Made by a program: the position numbers and the translations under genes. A model generated the notes under the pieces. It saw only the letters and a list, made by a program, of their open reading frames with translations. It was not told the DNA's origin and searched no databases. From an uncultured bacterium (GTDB taxonomy: Bacteria; Bacillota; Negativicutes; Veillonellales; Veillonellaceae), in NCBI GenBank assembly GCA_905214495.1, contig CAJMLW010000009.1, positions 6,810 through 70,809 of the forward strand: a DNA stretch of 64,000 nucleotides, written 5' to 3'. This document shows, one piece after another, positions 34,381 to 44,753 of the stretch. The number at the start of each line of letters is the position of its first letter. The stretch's first letter is position 1.

Positions 34381-35406
34381 ATGAATGAGTTGTTAATGGT
34401 ATGCGAGCGTATAGCACCAGAATTAATGACAGTCTTAAAGGATCGCTACAAATTATTGAGCCATCTAGCCTATGAAGAACCTCTGGGTCGCAGAAGTTTA
34501 GCCTTAGCTACAAATATTTCTGAACGAGCTGTGCGATCTCATGTTGATGCATTACGTGGCAATGGCTTAGTAGAGATTGCTAAACCTGGCATTTATTTGA
34601 GTGCTGAAGGGCGTGAGCTAGTTCCTAAATTGAGGGGGATTCTTTATGAATACGAGCGTGTTGGCGAATTAGAGCTACAGTTAAAACAAGCACTTCACAT
34701 TGATGATGTCATCATCACCCCCAGTGAAGGTTCGTTGATGCTTAAACGATTAGGCTTTACTGCTGCAAAAGTAGTACATCGTATGGTTACTGATAAATCT
34801 GTCGTAGCCGTTAGTGGTGGCAGTACCATGGCAGCTATGGCTGATGAGATGCCAAGTAGTGTGTTGCATCCTGTAGTGGTACCGGCTCGTGGTGGTGTTG
34901 GTGAAGTCGTTGAATATCAAGCTAATGTAATTGCTTCTGTGTTAGCAGAACGTTGGCATGGCTCGTATAAGATGCTTCATTTACCCGATGGGTTATCTAA
35001 GGACTCTCTGGATATGCTTGTAACATTGGAGCCGCAAATTAAGGAAATTAGCGAATTAATCCATAGGACCGATATATTGGTTTTTGGTATTGGTCAGGCG
35101 CTTCATATGGCTGACGTGCGACATATACCTGAAGCTGTACGCTGTCAATTAGTTGATGGCAATGCTGTAGGTGAGGCATTAGGTCAATATTGCTCTATGG
35201 ATGGTTCTATCGTTTATGCGACGAACAACATAGGGCTTTCATTAAGGGATATAGTAAATATACCGCATGTAGTGGCTGTAGCTGGCGGATTCGATAAGGC
35301 TGGTGCAATTATCAGCGTTATGAGGTCCTGTAAGAAGGGGATTCTCATTATAGATGATCAAGCGGCAGAAGGTATGCGCCAATTACTAAATATTCCTGCA
35401 TTATAA
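34381..35406 (+). CDS. cggR: Central glycolytic genes regulator CggR (SorC/DeoR family)
   Basis: A 341-residue transcriptional repressor. The N-terminal winged helix (about 20-75) contains GRRSLALATNISERAVRSHVDAL, and the rest is a SorC-type sugar-phosphate-binding domain with VAVSGGSTMAAMADE and VPARGGVGE. In Bacillus, fructose 1,6-bisphosphate releases CggR from its operator. It leads the gap-pgk-tpiA-gpmI-eno operon as in Bacillus, and matching operator boxes lie upstream, so autoregulation is likely. AGGAGG precedes the ATG. Confidence 0.92.
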   Translation: MNELLMVCERIAPELMTVLKDRYKLLSHLAYEEPLGRRSLALATNISERAVRSHVDALRGNGLVEIAKPGIYLSAEGRELVPKLRGILYEYERVGELELQLKQALHIDDVIITPSEGSLMLKRLGFTAAKVVHRMVTDKSVVAVSGGSTMAAMADEMPSSVLHPVVVPARGGVGEVVEYQANVIASVLAERWHGSYKMLHLPDGLSKDSLDMLVTLEPQIKEISELIHRTDILVFGIGQALHMADVRHIPEAVRCQLVDGNAVGEALGQYCSMDGSIVYATNNIGLSLRDIVNIPHVVAVAGGFDKAGAIISVMRSCKKGILIIDDQAAEGMRQLLNIPAL

Positions 35407-35459
35407 TTTAGTTTATCGTTTTCAAGTATTTATATAGTTCTTTTGAGGAGGACAAAACA

Positions 35460-36470
35460 ATGGCAGTTAAAGTTGGTATTAATGGTTTCGGTCGTATTGG
35501 TAAATGTGTAGTACGTGCAGCAATTAACAATCCTGATGTTGACGTAGTTGCTATCAATGCAACTGGCGATAATGAAGGTACTGCATTATTGTTAAAATAC
35601 GATTCCGTACATGGCACAATCCCAAATGAAGTCACATTTGATGATGAAAACATTTATGTGGATGGTAAACGTATTCGTGTATTCCATGATCGCGATGCTT
35701 CTAAATTGCCTTGGTCTGAAGAAGGCGTAGAAATTGTTATGGAATGTACAGGTAAATACCGCGATGCTGAGGAAGCAAAGGTTCATTTGAATCAACCTAC
35801 TGTTAAAAAAGTATTAATTTCTGCACCAGGTAAAAATGAAGACTTAACGATGGTTATGGGCGTTAACCAAGATATGTATGATCCTGCAAAACATCACATC
35901 ATTTCTAATGCATCTTGTACAACAAACTGTTTGGCTCCATTTGCTAAAGTACTATGCGATGAATTTGGTATCAAACGCGGTATGATGACTACAATTCATT
36001 CCTATACAAATGACCAAAAAATTCTTGATGCACGTCATAAAGACCCACGCCGGGCTCGTGCAGCAGCTATGTCTATCATTCCTACAACCACTGGTGCAGC
36101 AAAGGCTGTTGCTAAAGTATTGCCTCAATTAAAAGGTAAATTAGATGGTTTTGCATTGCGCGTTCCTACGCCAGACGTATCCGCTACTGACCTTGTTTGC
36201 GAACTTGAAAAACCTGCTACAAAAGAAGAAATTAATGAAGCATTCCGTAAAGCAGCAGCTGGTGAATTAAAAGGTATTCTTGGTGTATCCGATGTGCCAT
36301 TGGTATCCTGTGACTTTAGTTCTGACCCTCGTAGCTCCATTGTTGATGCTGATTTGACAATGGTTATGGATAGTAACATGGTGAAAGTTGTTTCTTGGTA
36401 CGATAACGAATGGGGCTATTCTGAACGCCTTATCGATATGGCAGCTTTCGTAGCTAGTAAAGGTCTATAA
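35460..36470 (+). CDS. gap: Glyceraldehyde-3-phosphate dehydrogenase
   Basis: A 336-residue NAD-type phosphorylating GAPDH. VGINGFGRIGKCV is the dinucleotide fold and ASCTTNCLAP holds the catalytic Cys153. The length and motifs match Bacillus GapA, the glycolytic form. GAGGAGG precedes the ATG, 53 bases after cggR. The stop codon touches the upstream region of pgk, and the codon usage looks biased as expected for high expression. Confidence 0.97.
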   Translation: MAVKVGINGFGRIGKCVVRAAINNPDVDVVAINATGDNEGTALLLKYDSVHGTIPNEVTFDDENIYVDGKRIRVFHDRDASKLPWSEEGVEIVMECTGKYRDAEEAKVHLNQPTVKKVLISAPGKNEDLTMVMGVNQDMYDPAKHHIISNASCTTNCLAPFAKVLCDEFGIKRGMMTTIHSYTNDQKILDARHKDPRRARAAAMSIIPTTTGAAKAVAKVLPQLKGKLDGFALRVPTPDVSATDLVCELEKPATKEEINEAFRKAAAGELKGILGVSDVPLVSCDFSSDPRSSIVDADLTMVMDSNMVKVVSWYDNEWGYSERLIDMAAFVASKGL

Positions 36471-36487
36471 TGGGAGGAAATTCTAGG

Positions 36488-37666
36488 ATGAAATTGACCA
36501 TTTTAGATATGAACGTAGATAATAAACGCGTTTTTGTACGTGTGGATTTCAATGTGCCTATGAAGGATGGTGTCATCACTGACGACACTCGCATTCGTGG
36601 TGCACTAGAAACAATTAAATATTTAATCGACCACAATGCAAAGGTAATTCTTGCATCTCACTTTGGTCGTCCAAAGGGTGAACGTAAGCCGGATATGACA
36701 TTGGCTCTTTGTGCTAAACGTTTATCTGAGCTTATCAACAAACCAGTTGCATTTGTCGATGATTGTGTTGGTCCTAAGGTAGAGGAAGCCGTTGAGGCAT
36801 TACAACCTGGCGATGTGTTGATGCTTGAAAACTTACGTTACCATAACGAAGAAACGAAAAATGATCCAGCGTTTGCTAAACAATTAGCATCTCTTGCTGA
36901 TGTAGCTATCAATGATGCATTTGGTGTATCCCATCGTAATGCAGCCTCTGTAGTTGGTATTGCTGATTACATCCCTATGGGTGCAGGTTTCTTACTCAAA
37001 AAAGAAATCGATGCATTAAGTGCTGCCATTGTACATCCTAAAACTCCTATGGCAGCCATCATTGGTGGTGCTAAGGTAACAGATAAAATTTCTGTTATTT
37101 CCAATTTATTACCTAAGGTAGATGTTATGATTATCGGCGGCGGTATGGCGAATGCTTTCATTAAGGCTCAAGGCTGTAATATTGGCAGTTCCTTATATGA
37201 AGAAGGTCAAGATGCTATTGCTACAGATTTAGTTATGGAAGCGCGCGTTGCAGGTGCTAGATTATTGACACCTATCGATGCTGTAGTGGCAGATGCTTTC
37301 AGCAATGATGCGAACACAAAAATCGTGGATGTCGATAACATCGAAGATGGCTGGATGATTTTGGATATCGGTCCTAAAACACGTGACCTATATACAGAAG
37401 CATTGGCCAATATGAAAACTATCATTTGGAATGGCCCTATGGGTGTGTTTGAAATGGAAAAATTTGCAGCTGGTACGAATGCAGTAGCTAAAGCCGTTGC
37501 AGAGTCTGATGCTATGACTATTGTTGGTGGTGGTGATTCTGTGGCTGCTATTGAAAAAAGTGGTTTAGCAGATAAAATTAGCCATATTTCGACTGGTGGC
37601 GGTGCATCCCTTGAATTATTGGAAGGTAAGGTTTTGCCAGGTATTGCTGCTTTAACAGAGGCCTAA
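36488..37666 (+). CDS. pgk: Phosphoglycerate kinase
   Basis: A 392-residue two-domain kinase making ATP and 3-phosphoglycerate. VFVRVDFNVPMKDG is the N-terminal signature, ASHFGRPKG binds substrate, and GGGDSVAAIEKSG is the nucleotide-binding C-terminal block. ATG at 36488 is preferred to one at 36470 that overlaps the gap stop, because GGGAGG (36473-36478) lies 9 bases before it and the protein then begins MKLTILDM as expected. Confidence 0.97.
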   Translation: MKLTILDMNVDNKRVFVRVDFNVPMKDGVITDDTRIRGALETIKYLIDHNAKVILASHFGRPKGERKPDMTLALCAKRLSELINKPVAFVDDCVGPKVEEAVEALQPGDVLMLENLRYHNEETKNDPAFAKQLASLADVAINDAFGVSHRNAASVVGIADYIPMGAGFLLKKEIDALSAAIVHPKTPMAAIIGGAKVTDKISVISNLLPKVDVMIIGGGMANAFIKAQGCNIGSSLYEEGQDAIATDLVMEARVAGARLLTPIDAVVADAFSNDANTKIVDVDNIEDGWMILDIGPKTRDLYTEALANMKTIIWNGPMGVFEMEKFAAGTNAVAKAVAESDAMTIVGGGDSVAAIEKSGLADKISHISTGGGASLELLEGKVLPGIAALTEA

Positions 37667-37667
37667 T

Positions 37668-38438
37668 ATGAGAAAACAAATTATTGCAGGGAACTGGAAG
37701 ATGAACGGGACCATTGCATCTGGTTCTATCTTGATTGAAGCATTTACTAGTTTTCTAGGTGATAAAAACTTGGACTGTGAAGTAGTTGTTTGCCCACCCT
37801 TTACTGCGCTTGAGAGAGCTGTGTCCTTAACACGAGATACACAGGTTGGCGTAGGGGCTCAAAATATGGATTATCATGATGCTGGTGCATTTACTGGCGA
37901 AGTTTCTCCGTTGATGTTAACGGAACTCGGTGTGTCCTATGTTATCATTGGTCATTCTGAACGCCGTGAGTACTATGGTGAAACCGATGCTATGGTAAAT
38001 GAAAAGATTAAGAGTGCATTTCATCATAATTTGCAACCTATTGTCTGTGTTGGTGAAAGCCTTGCTCAGAGAGAGGCAAATGAAACGATTTCTTTCATTC
38101 ACGGACAATTACAATGTGCATTACAAGATATTCCAGCGGATCAAGTGGAACAATTGATTATCGCTTATGAACCGATTTGGGCTATTGGTACGGGCAAGAC
38201 TGCGACTGCTGATCAAGCAGAGGAAGTATGTAAATCCATACGTGATTATATAGCGGAGCTATATACATCTGCTGTAGCTGAATCAGTTCGAATTCAATAT
38301 GGTGGTAGTGTAAAGGCTAATAATGCGCGTGAAATTTTAAGTGAGCCTAATATTGATGGAGCCCTCGTTGGAGGAGCTTCGTTAATCGTGGATGAATTTA
38401 ATGAAATCATCATGGCGGCTCAAGAGGTAAGTAAATAA
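37668..38438 (+). CDS. tpiA: Triosephosphate isomerase
   Basis: A 256-residue TIM barrel enzyme. AGNWKMNGT carries the catalytic Lys, IIGHSERREYYGE the His, and IAYEPIWAIGTGKTAT the catalytic Glu and flexible loop. The phosphate-binding IQYGGSVKANN and GALVGGASL are present. It starts one base after the pgk stop, so translation is coupled. Confidence 0.97.
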   Translation: MRKQIIAGNWKMNGTIASGSILIEAFTSFLGDKNLDCEVVVCPPFTALERAVSLTRDTQVGVGAQNMDYHDAGAFTGEVSPLMLTELGVSYVIIGHSERREYYGETDAMVNEKIKSAFHHNLQPIVCVGESLAQREANETISFIHGQLQCALQDIPADQVEQLIIAYEPIWAIGTGKTATADQAEEVCKSIRDYIAELYTSAVAESVRIQYGGSVKANNAREILSEPNIDGALVGGASLIVDEFNEIIMAAQEVSK

Positions 38439-38456
38439 CATACTAGAGGTATAAAT

Positions 38457-39980
38457 ATGGCAAAATTACAGGCACCCGTAATGCTAGTCATCCTAGATGG
38501 CTTTGGTATGGGGGACCAAACAGATACGACGAATGCCGTAGTACAAGCAAAACCAAGTTATTTTAATTATTTGTGGGATACGTATCCTCATACAACATTA
38601 CAAGCTTCAGGTCTTGCAGTCGGTTTGCCAGAAGGGCAAATGGGTAATTCAGAAGTTGGACATCTCAACCTTGGTTCCGGCCGTATTGTATATCAAGACT
38701 TAACGCGTATTACAAAGGATGTAGAGAGCGGCGAGTTTTTTCAAAAGCCTGTAATACAAGAGTTATATAAGCATGCTAAGCATGGTAAATTACAAATTAT
38801 TGGCCTTGTATCTGATGGCAATGTACATTGTTCTTTAGAGCATATTAAGGCTGTAATTGCTGGTGCTAAACATGAAGGAATTAAAGAGGTATATGTTCAT
38901 GCGCTTCTCGATGGACGCGATGTGCCACCACAATCAGCATTAACCTATCTTAAGGATTTAGAATCCTTTATGTCCGATATAAACTGTGGGAAAATTGCTA
39001 CTGTAAGTGGTCGCTACTATGGGATGGATCGCGATAATCGGTGGGACCGTGTGGAGCTAGCTTATAATGCTATTGTCAATGGTGTTGGTAATAAGGCTAA
39101 TTCTGCGTGTGACGCCGTTACACAATCCTATAATGATGGCGTGAATGATGAATTTGTAGTGCCTACAGTTATCAATCTAAACGGGATGATTTCTGATGGA
39201 GATGCCGTTATATTCTGTAACTTTAGACCTGATAGAGCTCGTGAATTGACGAAGGCTTTAACTTTACCTGATTTTGAAGGTTTTAAACGAGAACCTATAT
39301 CTATCTTTATGGCGACAATGACCAAATATGAAGATGGATTGCCTGTTCATATCGTCTATGAAAAGGATACGCTAGATCATACATTAGGTGAAGTCCTTGC
39401 TGATGGGGGCTATCGTCAATTGCGTATTGCTGAAACAGAGAAATACGCACATGTAACATATTTCTTTAATGGTGGTAATGAGGTTCCATTTGAAGGTGAA
39501 GACCGCATTCTTGTGCCTTCTCCAGCAGTGGCAACCTACGATTTGCAACCTGAAATGAGTGCTCCTGAGGTAACCGATAAGGTAGTTGATGCTATTCATA
39601 GTGGTCAATACGATATGATTATTTTAAATTATGCAAATCCAGATATGGTAGGTCATACTGGAGATTTTAAAGCTGCAGTGAAAGCAATTCAAACTGTAGA
39701 TGCAGGATTAGAACGTATTGCAAAGGCTATATTAGAGGTGGGAGGTCAGCTTTTAGTTACCGCCGATCATGGTAATGCAGAGCAAATGGTCAATCATGAG
39801 ACGGGAAAACCTCATACAGCCCATACAACGAATGTTGTGCCATTGATTTTAGTGGGATCTCAGGATATACATAAGCAACTTAAATCAGGTAAATTATGTG
39901 ATATTGCACCGACCATGTTAGCCTTGGCTCATATTGATAAGCCAATTGATATGACCGGTGAAAGTTTGTTATTAGATTAA
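38457..39980 (+). CDS. gpmI: 2,3-bisphosphoglycerate-independent phosphoglycerate mutase
   Basis: A 507-residue metal-dependent mutase of the alkaline phosphatase superfamily. LDGFGMGDQTDTTNAV and GQMGNSEVGHLNLGSGR (with the phosphorylated Ser) lie near the N-terminus; HALLDGRDVPPQSA and TADHGNAEQM supply further metal and substrate residues. This is the cofactor-independent form usual in Firmicutes. It sits between tpiA and eno. Confidence 0.97.
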   Translation: MAKLQAPVMLVILDGFGMGDQTDTTNAVVQAKPSYFNYLWDTYPHTTLQASGLAVGLPEGQMGNSEVGHLNLGSGRIVYQDLTRITKDVESGEFFQKPVIQELYKHAKHGKLQIIGLVSDGNVHCSLEHIKAVIAGAKHEGIKEVYVHALLDGRDVPPQSALTYLKDLESFMSDINCGKIATVSGRYYGMDRDNRWDRVELAYNAIVNGVGNKANSACDAVTQSYNDGVNDEFVVPTVINLNGMISDGDAVIFCNFRPDRARELTKALTLPDFEGFKREPISIFMATMTKYEDGLPVHIVYEKDTLDHTLGEVLADGGYRQLRIAETEKYAHVTYFFNGGNEVPFEGEDRILVPSPAVATYDLQPEMSAPEVTDKVVDAIHSGQYDMIILNYANPDMVGHTGDFKAAVKAIQTVDAGLERIAKAILEVGGQLLVTADHGNAEQMVNHETGKPHTAHTTNVVPLILVGSQDIHKQLKSGKLCDIAPTMLALAHIDKPIDMTGESLLLD

Positions 39981-40007
39981 TTTAGTATATAAATAAGAGG
40001 TAGTATT

Positions 40008-41294
40008 ATGGCAGTAATTGAACAAGTCGTAGCTCGTGAAATTTTGGATTCTCGTGGTAATCCTACAGTAGAAGTAGAAGTATGTTTGGAAGATGGCACA
40101 ATTGCAACAGCGGCAGTCCCTTCTGGTGCATCTACGGGGATGTTTGAAGCAGTAGAACTTCGTGATGGCGATAAAAAACGCTATGGTGGTAAAGGTGTTC
40201 TACAAGCTGTAGACAATGTAAATGCTAAAATTGGACCTGCTATTATCGGCTATGATGCGACTGAACAAGTGGCGATTGATAATTTAATGCTTAAACTTGA
40301 TGGCACAGATAACAAAGCTAACTTGGGTGCTAATGCGATTTTAGGTGTATCTATGGCTGTAGCACGAGCTGCTGCTGAATCTTTAGATTTGCCTTTGTTC
40401 TTATATCTAGGTGGTTTTAATGCTAAAGAACTTCCTGTTCCTATGATGAACATTCTAAATGGTGGAGCTCATGCTGATAATAATGTAGACCTTCAAGAGT
40501 TTATGATTATGCCAGTAGGGGCCAAAACATTTAGCGATGCATTGCGTAGTTGTGCAGAAGTATATCATACATTGAAATCTGTGCTTCACGATAAAGGGCT
40601 CAGCACTGCTGTAGGCGATGAAGGCGGTTTTGCGCCAAACTTAGCTTCCAATGAAGAAGCTTTAGAGGTAATCTGTGAAGCTATTAAACGTGCTGGTTAT
40701 GAACTTGGTACAGATTTTAAATTGGCTCTCGATGTGGCTTCCAGTGAAATCTATAAAGATGGTAAATATCATCTAGAAGGCGAAGGCAAAGTATTGAGCG
40801 CTAGCGAAATGGTTGACTTCTATGAATACTTAGTCGATAAATATCCTATCGTATCTATCGAAGATGGCCTTGCAGAAGAAGATTGGAATGGATGGAAAGT
40901 ATTAACCGAACGCCTTGGTAAGCGTGTTCAACTCGTAGGTGATGATTTATTTGTTACTAATACAAAACGCCTTGAAAAGGGTATCGACCTTGGCGTAGCT
41001 AATTCTATTCTTGTCAAAGTAAATCAAATTGGCACATTAACAGAGGCCTTTGACGCTATGGAAACTGCAAAACGCGCTGGCTACACATGCGTAGTATCTC
41101 ACCGTTCCGGTGAAACAGAAGATACATTTATTGCAGATATTGCAGTAGCTGTTAATGCGGGCCAAATTAAAACAGGTGCTCCTGCACGTTCTGAACGTGT
41201 TGCTAAATATAATCAATTGCTTCGCATTGAAGAAATGTTATACGAAACAGCACAATATAAAGGCGATGCAGTATTCTATAATTTGAAAAAATAG
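40008..41294 (+). CDS. eno: Enolase
   Basis: A 428-residue enolase converting 2-phosphoglycerate to phosphoenolpyruvate. REILDSRGNPTVEVEV opens the protein; GDEGGFAPNL, SIEDGLAEEDWNGW, GDDLFVTN and VSHRSGETEDTFIAD mark the metal and catalytic loops. AGAGGT precedes the ATG. It is the last gene of the glycolytic operon, which closes at a long terminator. Confidence 0.97.
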   Translation: MAVIEQVVAREILDSRGNPTVEVEVCLEDGTIATAAVPSGASTGMFEAVELRDGDKKRYGGKGVLQAVDNVNAKIGPAIIGYDATEQVAIDNLMLKLDGTDNKANLGANAILGVSMAVARAAAESLDLPLFLYLGGFNAKELPVPMMNILNGGAHADNNVDLQEFMIMPVGAKTFSDALRSCAEVYHTLKSVLHDKGLSTAVGDEGGFAPNLASNEEALEVICEAIKRAGYELGTDFKLALDVASSEIYKDGKYHLEGEGKVLSASEMVDFYEYLVDKYPIVSIEDGLAEEDWNGWKVLTERLGKRVQLVGDDLFVTNTKRLEKGIDLGVANSILVKVNQIGTLTEAFDAMETAKRAGYTCVVSHRSGETEDTFIADIAVAVNAGQIKTGAPARSERVAKYNQLLRIEEMLYETAQYKGDAVFYNLKK

Positions 41295-41330
41295 AATAAT
41301 ACATTTTATTTTAGAATAACATACTAGATA

Positions 41331-41376
41331 AGAGACTCTTTTGAGTAGTGAAAACTCAAGAGAGTCTCTTTTTTGT
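41331..41376 (+). terminator. Terminator of the glycolytic operon
   Basis: A 16-bp stem (41331-41346 with 41354-41369, one wobble) followed by TTTTTT. Confidence 0.93.
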
Positions 41377-41514
41377 TGTTTTTTTGCGTACCTGTACACG
41401 CATTGTGGATTTTTTAGAAATAAAGAGGAGTTTTTCTTATTATACAGAATTACATAGTGCAATGAGCAGAGGTGATGTATAAACACACCGCAAGGTATGA
41501 AGGAGGGGGTGGCA

Positions 41515-42531
41515 TTGTATGTAGATGTTGCATTGGATTCAATCATCACGTATGCCATTACGATTAGTGCTAGTGATATACATTTTGATCCTATTCCGGA
41601 TGGCGTACAAGTGCGATTGAGAATTGATGGATTATTAACGGATTATACGTTTATCGATGCTACTGATGCGGACATGATTGTGAACCGCATCAAGGTATTC
41701 AGTGGCATGGATATTAGCGAAAAGAGATTGCCTCAAGATGGACGATGGGAATGGACAGCTAAATCGTATGCTGTCACCATGCGTGTATCTAGTTTGCCTA
41801 GTCTATATGGTGAGGCCATCGTGTGTCGTCTAATGGGAAATGAAGGGGTGCACAAAAATCTATTAGAACTTGGTATGTCAGTTAATTTACAGGAGAAGAT
41901 TACCGCATTACTAAAACGACCTTATGGTCTCATTACCATTTGTGGACCTACGGGAAGTGGTAAAACGGCTACCTTATATGCCATGTTACGCATGTTGAAT
42001 TTAAAGGAAACAAAACTTATATGTTTAGAGGATCCTGTAGAAGCGGCCATTGATGGAGCTATTCAAATAGGGATTAATGAAAAGATTGGATTCACCTTTT
42101 CGAAAGGATTACGTACTGTATTACGGCAAGATCCTGATTCTATTATGATTGGTGAAATACGAGACAATGAGACGGCACAGCTAGCTGTAAAAGCCGCTTT
42201 AACCGGACATCGTGTAATTACCACAGTTCATACAAATACCGCACTAGGTGTTATTGGTCGCCTTATTGATATGGGGGTCGAACCGTATTTACTGCATGCT
42301 ACATTAATTGGTTCCCTATCGCAGCGCCTCGTAAGACGTATTAATAGCACTACGAAATCTTATCAGGGACGATTAGGTTTGTTTGAATATGTAGAGATAC
42401 CGTCTAGCGATATTGATTGGAATCATGTTGATACATATCTATATGTTTCATTGCAAGATTCGGCTCAGACTGCTATTAATTCGGGCATTACAACAGTAGA
42501 GGAGGTACATCGTGCAGGCATCTTATTGTGA
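41515..42531 (+). CDS. Type IV pilus/competence assembly ATPase (PilB/ComGA-like)
   Basis: A 338-residue secretion ATPase that would power polymerisation of pilins. The core has DIHFDP, the Walker A GPTGSGKT (residues 144-151), the Walker B region IMIGEIRDNETAQ and the His box TGHRVITTVHTNT. It lacks the long N-terminal domain of PilB/GspE and the tetracysteine zinc finger, so its size matches ComGA. TTG at 41515 is chosen because AGGAGG (41501-41506) has ideal spacing to it; an ATG at 41497 lies before that site. First gene of a 12-gene pilus locus. No convincing promoter was seen in 41377-41500. Confidence 0.9.
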   Translation: MYVDVALDSIITYAITISASDIHFDPIPDGVQVRLRIDGLLTDYTFIDATDADMIVNRIKVFSGMDISEKRLPQDGRWEWTAKSYAVTMRVSSLPSLYGEAIVCRLMGNEGVHKNLLELGMSVNLQEKITALLKRPYGLITICGPTGSGKTATLYAMLRMLNLKETKLICLEDPVEAAIDGAIQIGINEKIGFTFSKGLRTVLRQDPDSIMIGEIRDNETAQLAVKAALTGHRVITTVHTNTALGVIGRLIDMGVEPYLLHATLIGSLSQRLVRRINSTTKSYQGRLGLFEYVEIPSSDIDWNHVDTYLYVSLQDSAQTAINSGITTVEEVHRAGILL

Positions 42532-43552
42532 TTGTGTAGTGACAACCAACTCGATGATAACAATAGAAGATGTAATTTCCCTATCGTTAGAGCATAGTGC
42601 TACTGATATACATTTAGAGGTGGGAACACCGATTTATATTCGAGCTGCTAATGGGTTGGAATCTATTTCAAGTATTTGCAGTGTGGATATGATTAAAGAT
42701 GTATTACAACGATGTGGCGTCACACATGATGAATGGCACTCTGTAGATAATGCTTTCACCAGCAATGGCATTCGAATTCGGGCTCATATTTATAGGGCTA
42801 ATCATAGAATTTGTGGAACATTGAGACTACTCTGTCATGCTAATTTATCGCTTGATACATCTAAAGATAGTGATGTATTAAAACAAATTTGTGAATATCA
42901 TGATGGGTTAGTCCTTGTTACAGGCCCTACAGGTAGTGGCAAATCATATACCTTAGCTTGTTGCATAGAATATATAAATAAAACTATGAATAAACACATA
43001 ATAACGTTAGAAGATCCTGTGGAATATGAGTTCATACCATTGCAGTCAATTATTCATCAGCGCCAACTCGGAATTGATGTGGATTCGATGGCGCATGGGA
43101 TACGTGATGCCTTACGAGAGGATCCAGATGTCATTATGGTAGGAGAGTTAAGAGACCGAGATACGTTAGAGGCCGCATTACATGCTGCGGAAACAGGTCA
43201 TCTTGTGCTTGCAACCATGCATACACAACGAGCAGTTATGGCCGTGCAACGCATGATATCTTTATTTCCTGGTGAACAACAAGATGAAGTGCGCAGTCAA
43301 GTATCACAAGTATTGCGTGCGGTCATATGTCAACGTTTGTTACGATGGGAAACCTCGTTTATAACAATACGGGATATTCTGTTAAATACGAATGCAGTGG
43401 CAAATCTAATTAGAAATCGAAAGGAACCTCAAATTGTTTCAATCCAAGAAACGCAGGCCCCCATGAAGACATTAGAAATGGCAGTGCGTGATGTAAAAAC
43501 GCAATATGGATCAGTTCACCAATTACATGCTTTATTGGAACAACAATTATAA
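42512..43552 (+). CDS. Pilus retraction ATPase (PilT-like)
   Basis: A 346-residue ATPase of the PilT family. It has DIHLEVG at the N-terminus, Walker A GPTGSGKS (138-145), IMVGELRDRDTLEAALHAAETGHLVLATMHT (contained in overlapping shorter motifs), and VANLIRNRK, a variant of the AIRNLIRE motif needed for retraction in PilT. Two distinct ATPases in one locus mean a retractable pilus rather than a simple type II secretion system. GTG start with AGGAGG 6 bases before it; it overlaps the assembly ATPase by 20 bases. Confidence 0.9.
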   Translation: MQASYCDCVVTTNSMITIEDVISLSLEHSATDIHLEVGTPIYIRAANGLESISSICSVDMIKDVLQRCGVTHDEWHSVDNAFTSNGIRIRAHIYRANHRICGTLRLLCHANLSLDTSKDSDVLKQICEYHDGLVLVTGPTGSGKSYTLACCIEYINKTMNKHIITLEDPVEYEFIPLQSIIHQRQLGIDVDSMAHGIRDALREDPDVIMVGELRDRDTLEAALHAAETGHLVLATMHTQRAVMAVQRMISLFPGEQQDEVRSQVSQVLRAVICQRLLRWETSFITIRDILLNTNAVANLIRNRKEPQIVSIQETQAPMKTLEMAVRDVKTQYGSVHQLHALLEQQL

Positions 43553-43564
43553 TAGAGGAATTAC

Positions 43565-44737
43565 ATGAATGCTTATGAATATACAGCGATAACAACAGAC
43601 AAGAAAAGAATACAAGGCTTATTATGGGCCGATTCTGAGGATGAGGTTAGCACTAAACTCAAGTTAGAAGGATATGTCATTTGTAGTATAGCTAGATCCT
43701 CTAGCAAATCGGTACGTTGGAATCATAAACAAGTGAGTACCACAGCATATCAACTGGGATTACTGCTACAATCAGGTATTTCCCTTAGGCGTTCGCTAGA
43801 ACTTTTAATGGATGGCTCAAAAACGATGTTATATCGCTCTTTATACGAGGGTATACAACGAGGCCAACCTTTATCAGAGGCTCTTCGAGAAAAGGGCTTT
43901 CCTCCTATAGCATTGGCATTACTTGAAAGTGGTGAAATGTCAGGGAATGTTGGAGAAGCTTTACAATATATAGCTTCTTATTATGAACGAGAACGAAAAT
44001 ACCAACAAAAGATAGTAAGTGCTATTTCATATCCCTTATTCTTACTGGTGCTTATGAATGTATTTTTCTTGGTTACTATATTATTTATTATTCCATCGTT
44101 CACCCGCGTATTTGCTACTATGCATATAGAATTACCATGGATGACAAAAGGTTTATTTGTATTAGGAACTTCCCTTCGAGAACATCCATTACTGTATATT
44201 AGTGGGCATGTGGTTTTTATTGGAATACTCATATATGCTTTTAAACAATCTGCAATTAGATATAGATTTGATAGATGGTTATGGCAGTTGGCTCAACATA
44301 ATACATTTTTAACATCTCTATATTACACGAATATTTTACATATTTGGTCATTATTGCTAGATTCGGGAATTTCAATTATCAATACTATAGATATTACAAA
44401 GCATATATGGCGAAATTCGTATGGTGAATCCTGTAGTAATCAAGTTTATGACATGCTTTGTAAAGGACATTCTTTTTGTGAAAGTTTAAAATCATCGTCT
44501 GTAGGGAACCCATTTATATGGCAAATGGTCGCTGTTGGAGAAGAAAGTGGTGAATTGGTAGCCATGTTGAATCATTGTAGTCACTATTATGAATCGTTGT
44601 TAACACAATATATAGCAAGAATGGAGCGCCTTATGGAACCTATACTCCTCACCATTATGGGCGTTGGCATTGCAATCCTCGTTATATCCGTCATGTATCC
44701 ATTATTTACATCAATATCATCTCTAGGTGGTCAATGA
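43565..44737 (+). CDS. Pilus platform protein (PilC/GspF/ComGB-like)
   Basis: A 390-residue polytopic inner membrane protein on which the ATPases act. It contains two copies of the GspF domain: the first with QLGLLLQSGISLRRSLELL and ALLESGEMSGNVGEAL, the second with WSLLLDSGISIINTI and VAVGEESGELVAML. Membrane segments lie at about 155-180, 205-222 and near the C-terminus (about 358-380). ATG with AGAGGAA upstream; it follows the PilT-like gene by 12 bases. Confidence 0.9.
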   Translation: MNAYEYTAITTDKKRIQGLLWADSEDEVSTKLKLEGYVICSIARSSSKSVRWNHKQVSTTAYQLGLLLQSGISLRRSLELLMDGSKTMLYRSLYEGIQRGQPLSEALREKGFPPIALALLESGEMSGNVGEALQYIASYYERERKYQQKIVSAISYPLFLLVLMNVFFLVTILFIIPSFTRVFATMHIELPWMTKGLFVLGTSLREHPLLYISGHVVFIGILIYAFKQSAIRYRFDRWLWQLAQHNTFLTSLYYTNILHIWSLLLDSGISIINTIDITKHIWRNSYGESCSNQVYDMLCKGHSFCESLKSSSVGNPFIWQMVAVGEESGELVAMLNHCSHYYESLLTQYIARMERLMEPILLTIMGVGIAILVISVMYPLFTSISSLGGQ

Positions 44738-44753
44738 AAGGAGACTTTATAAA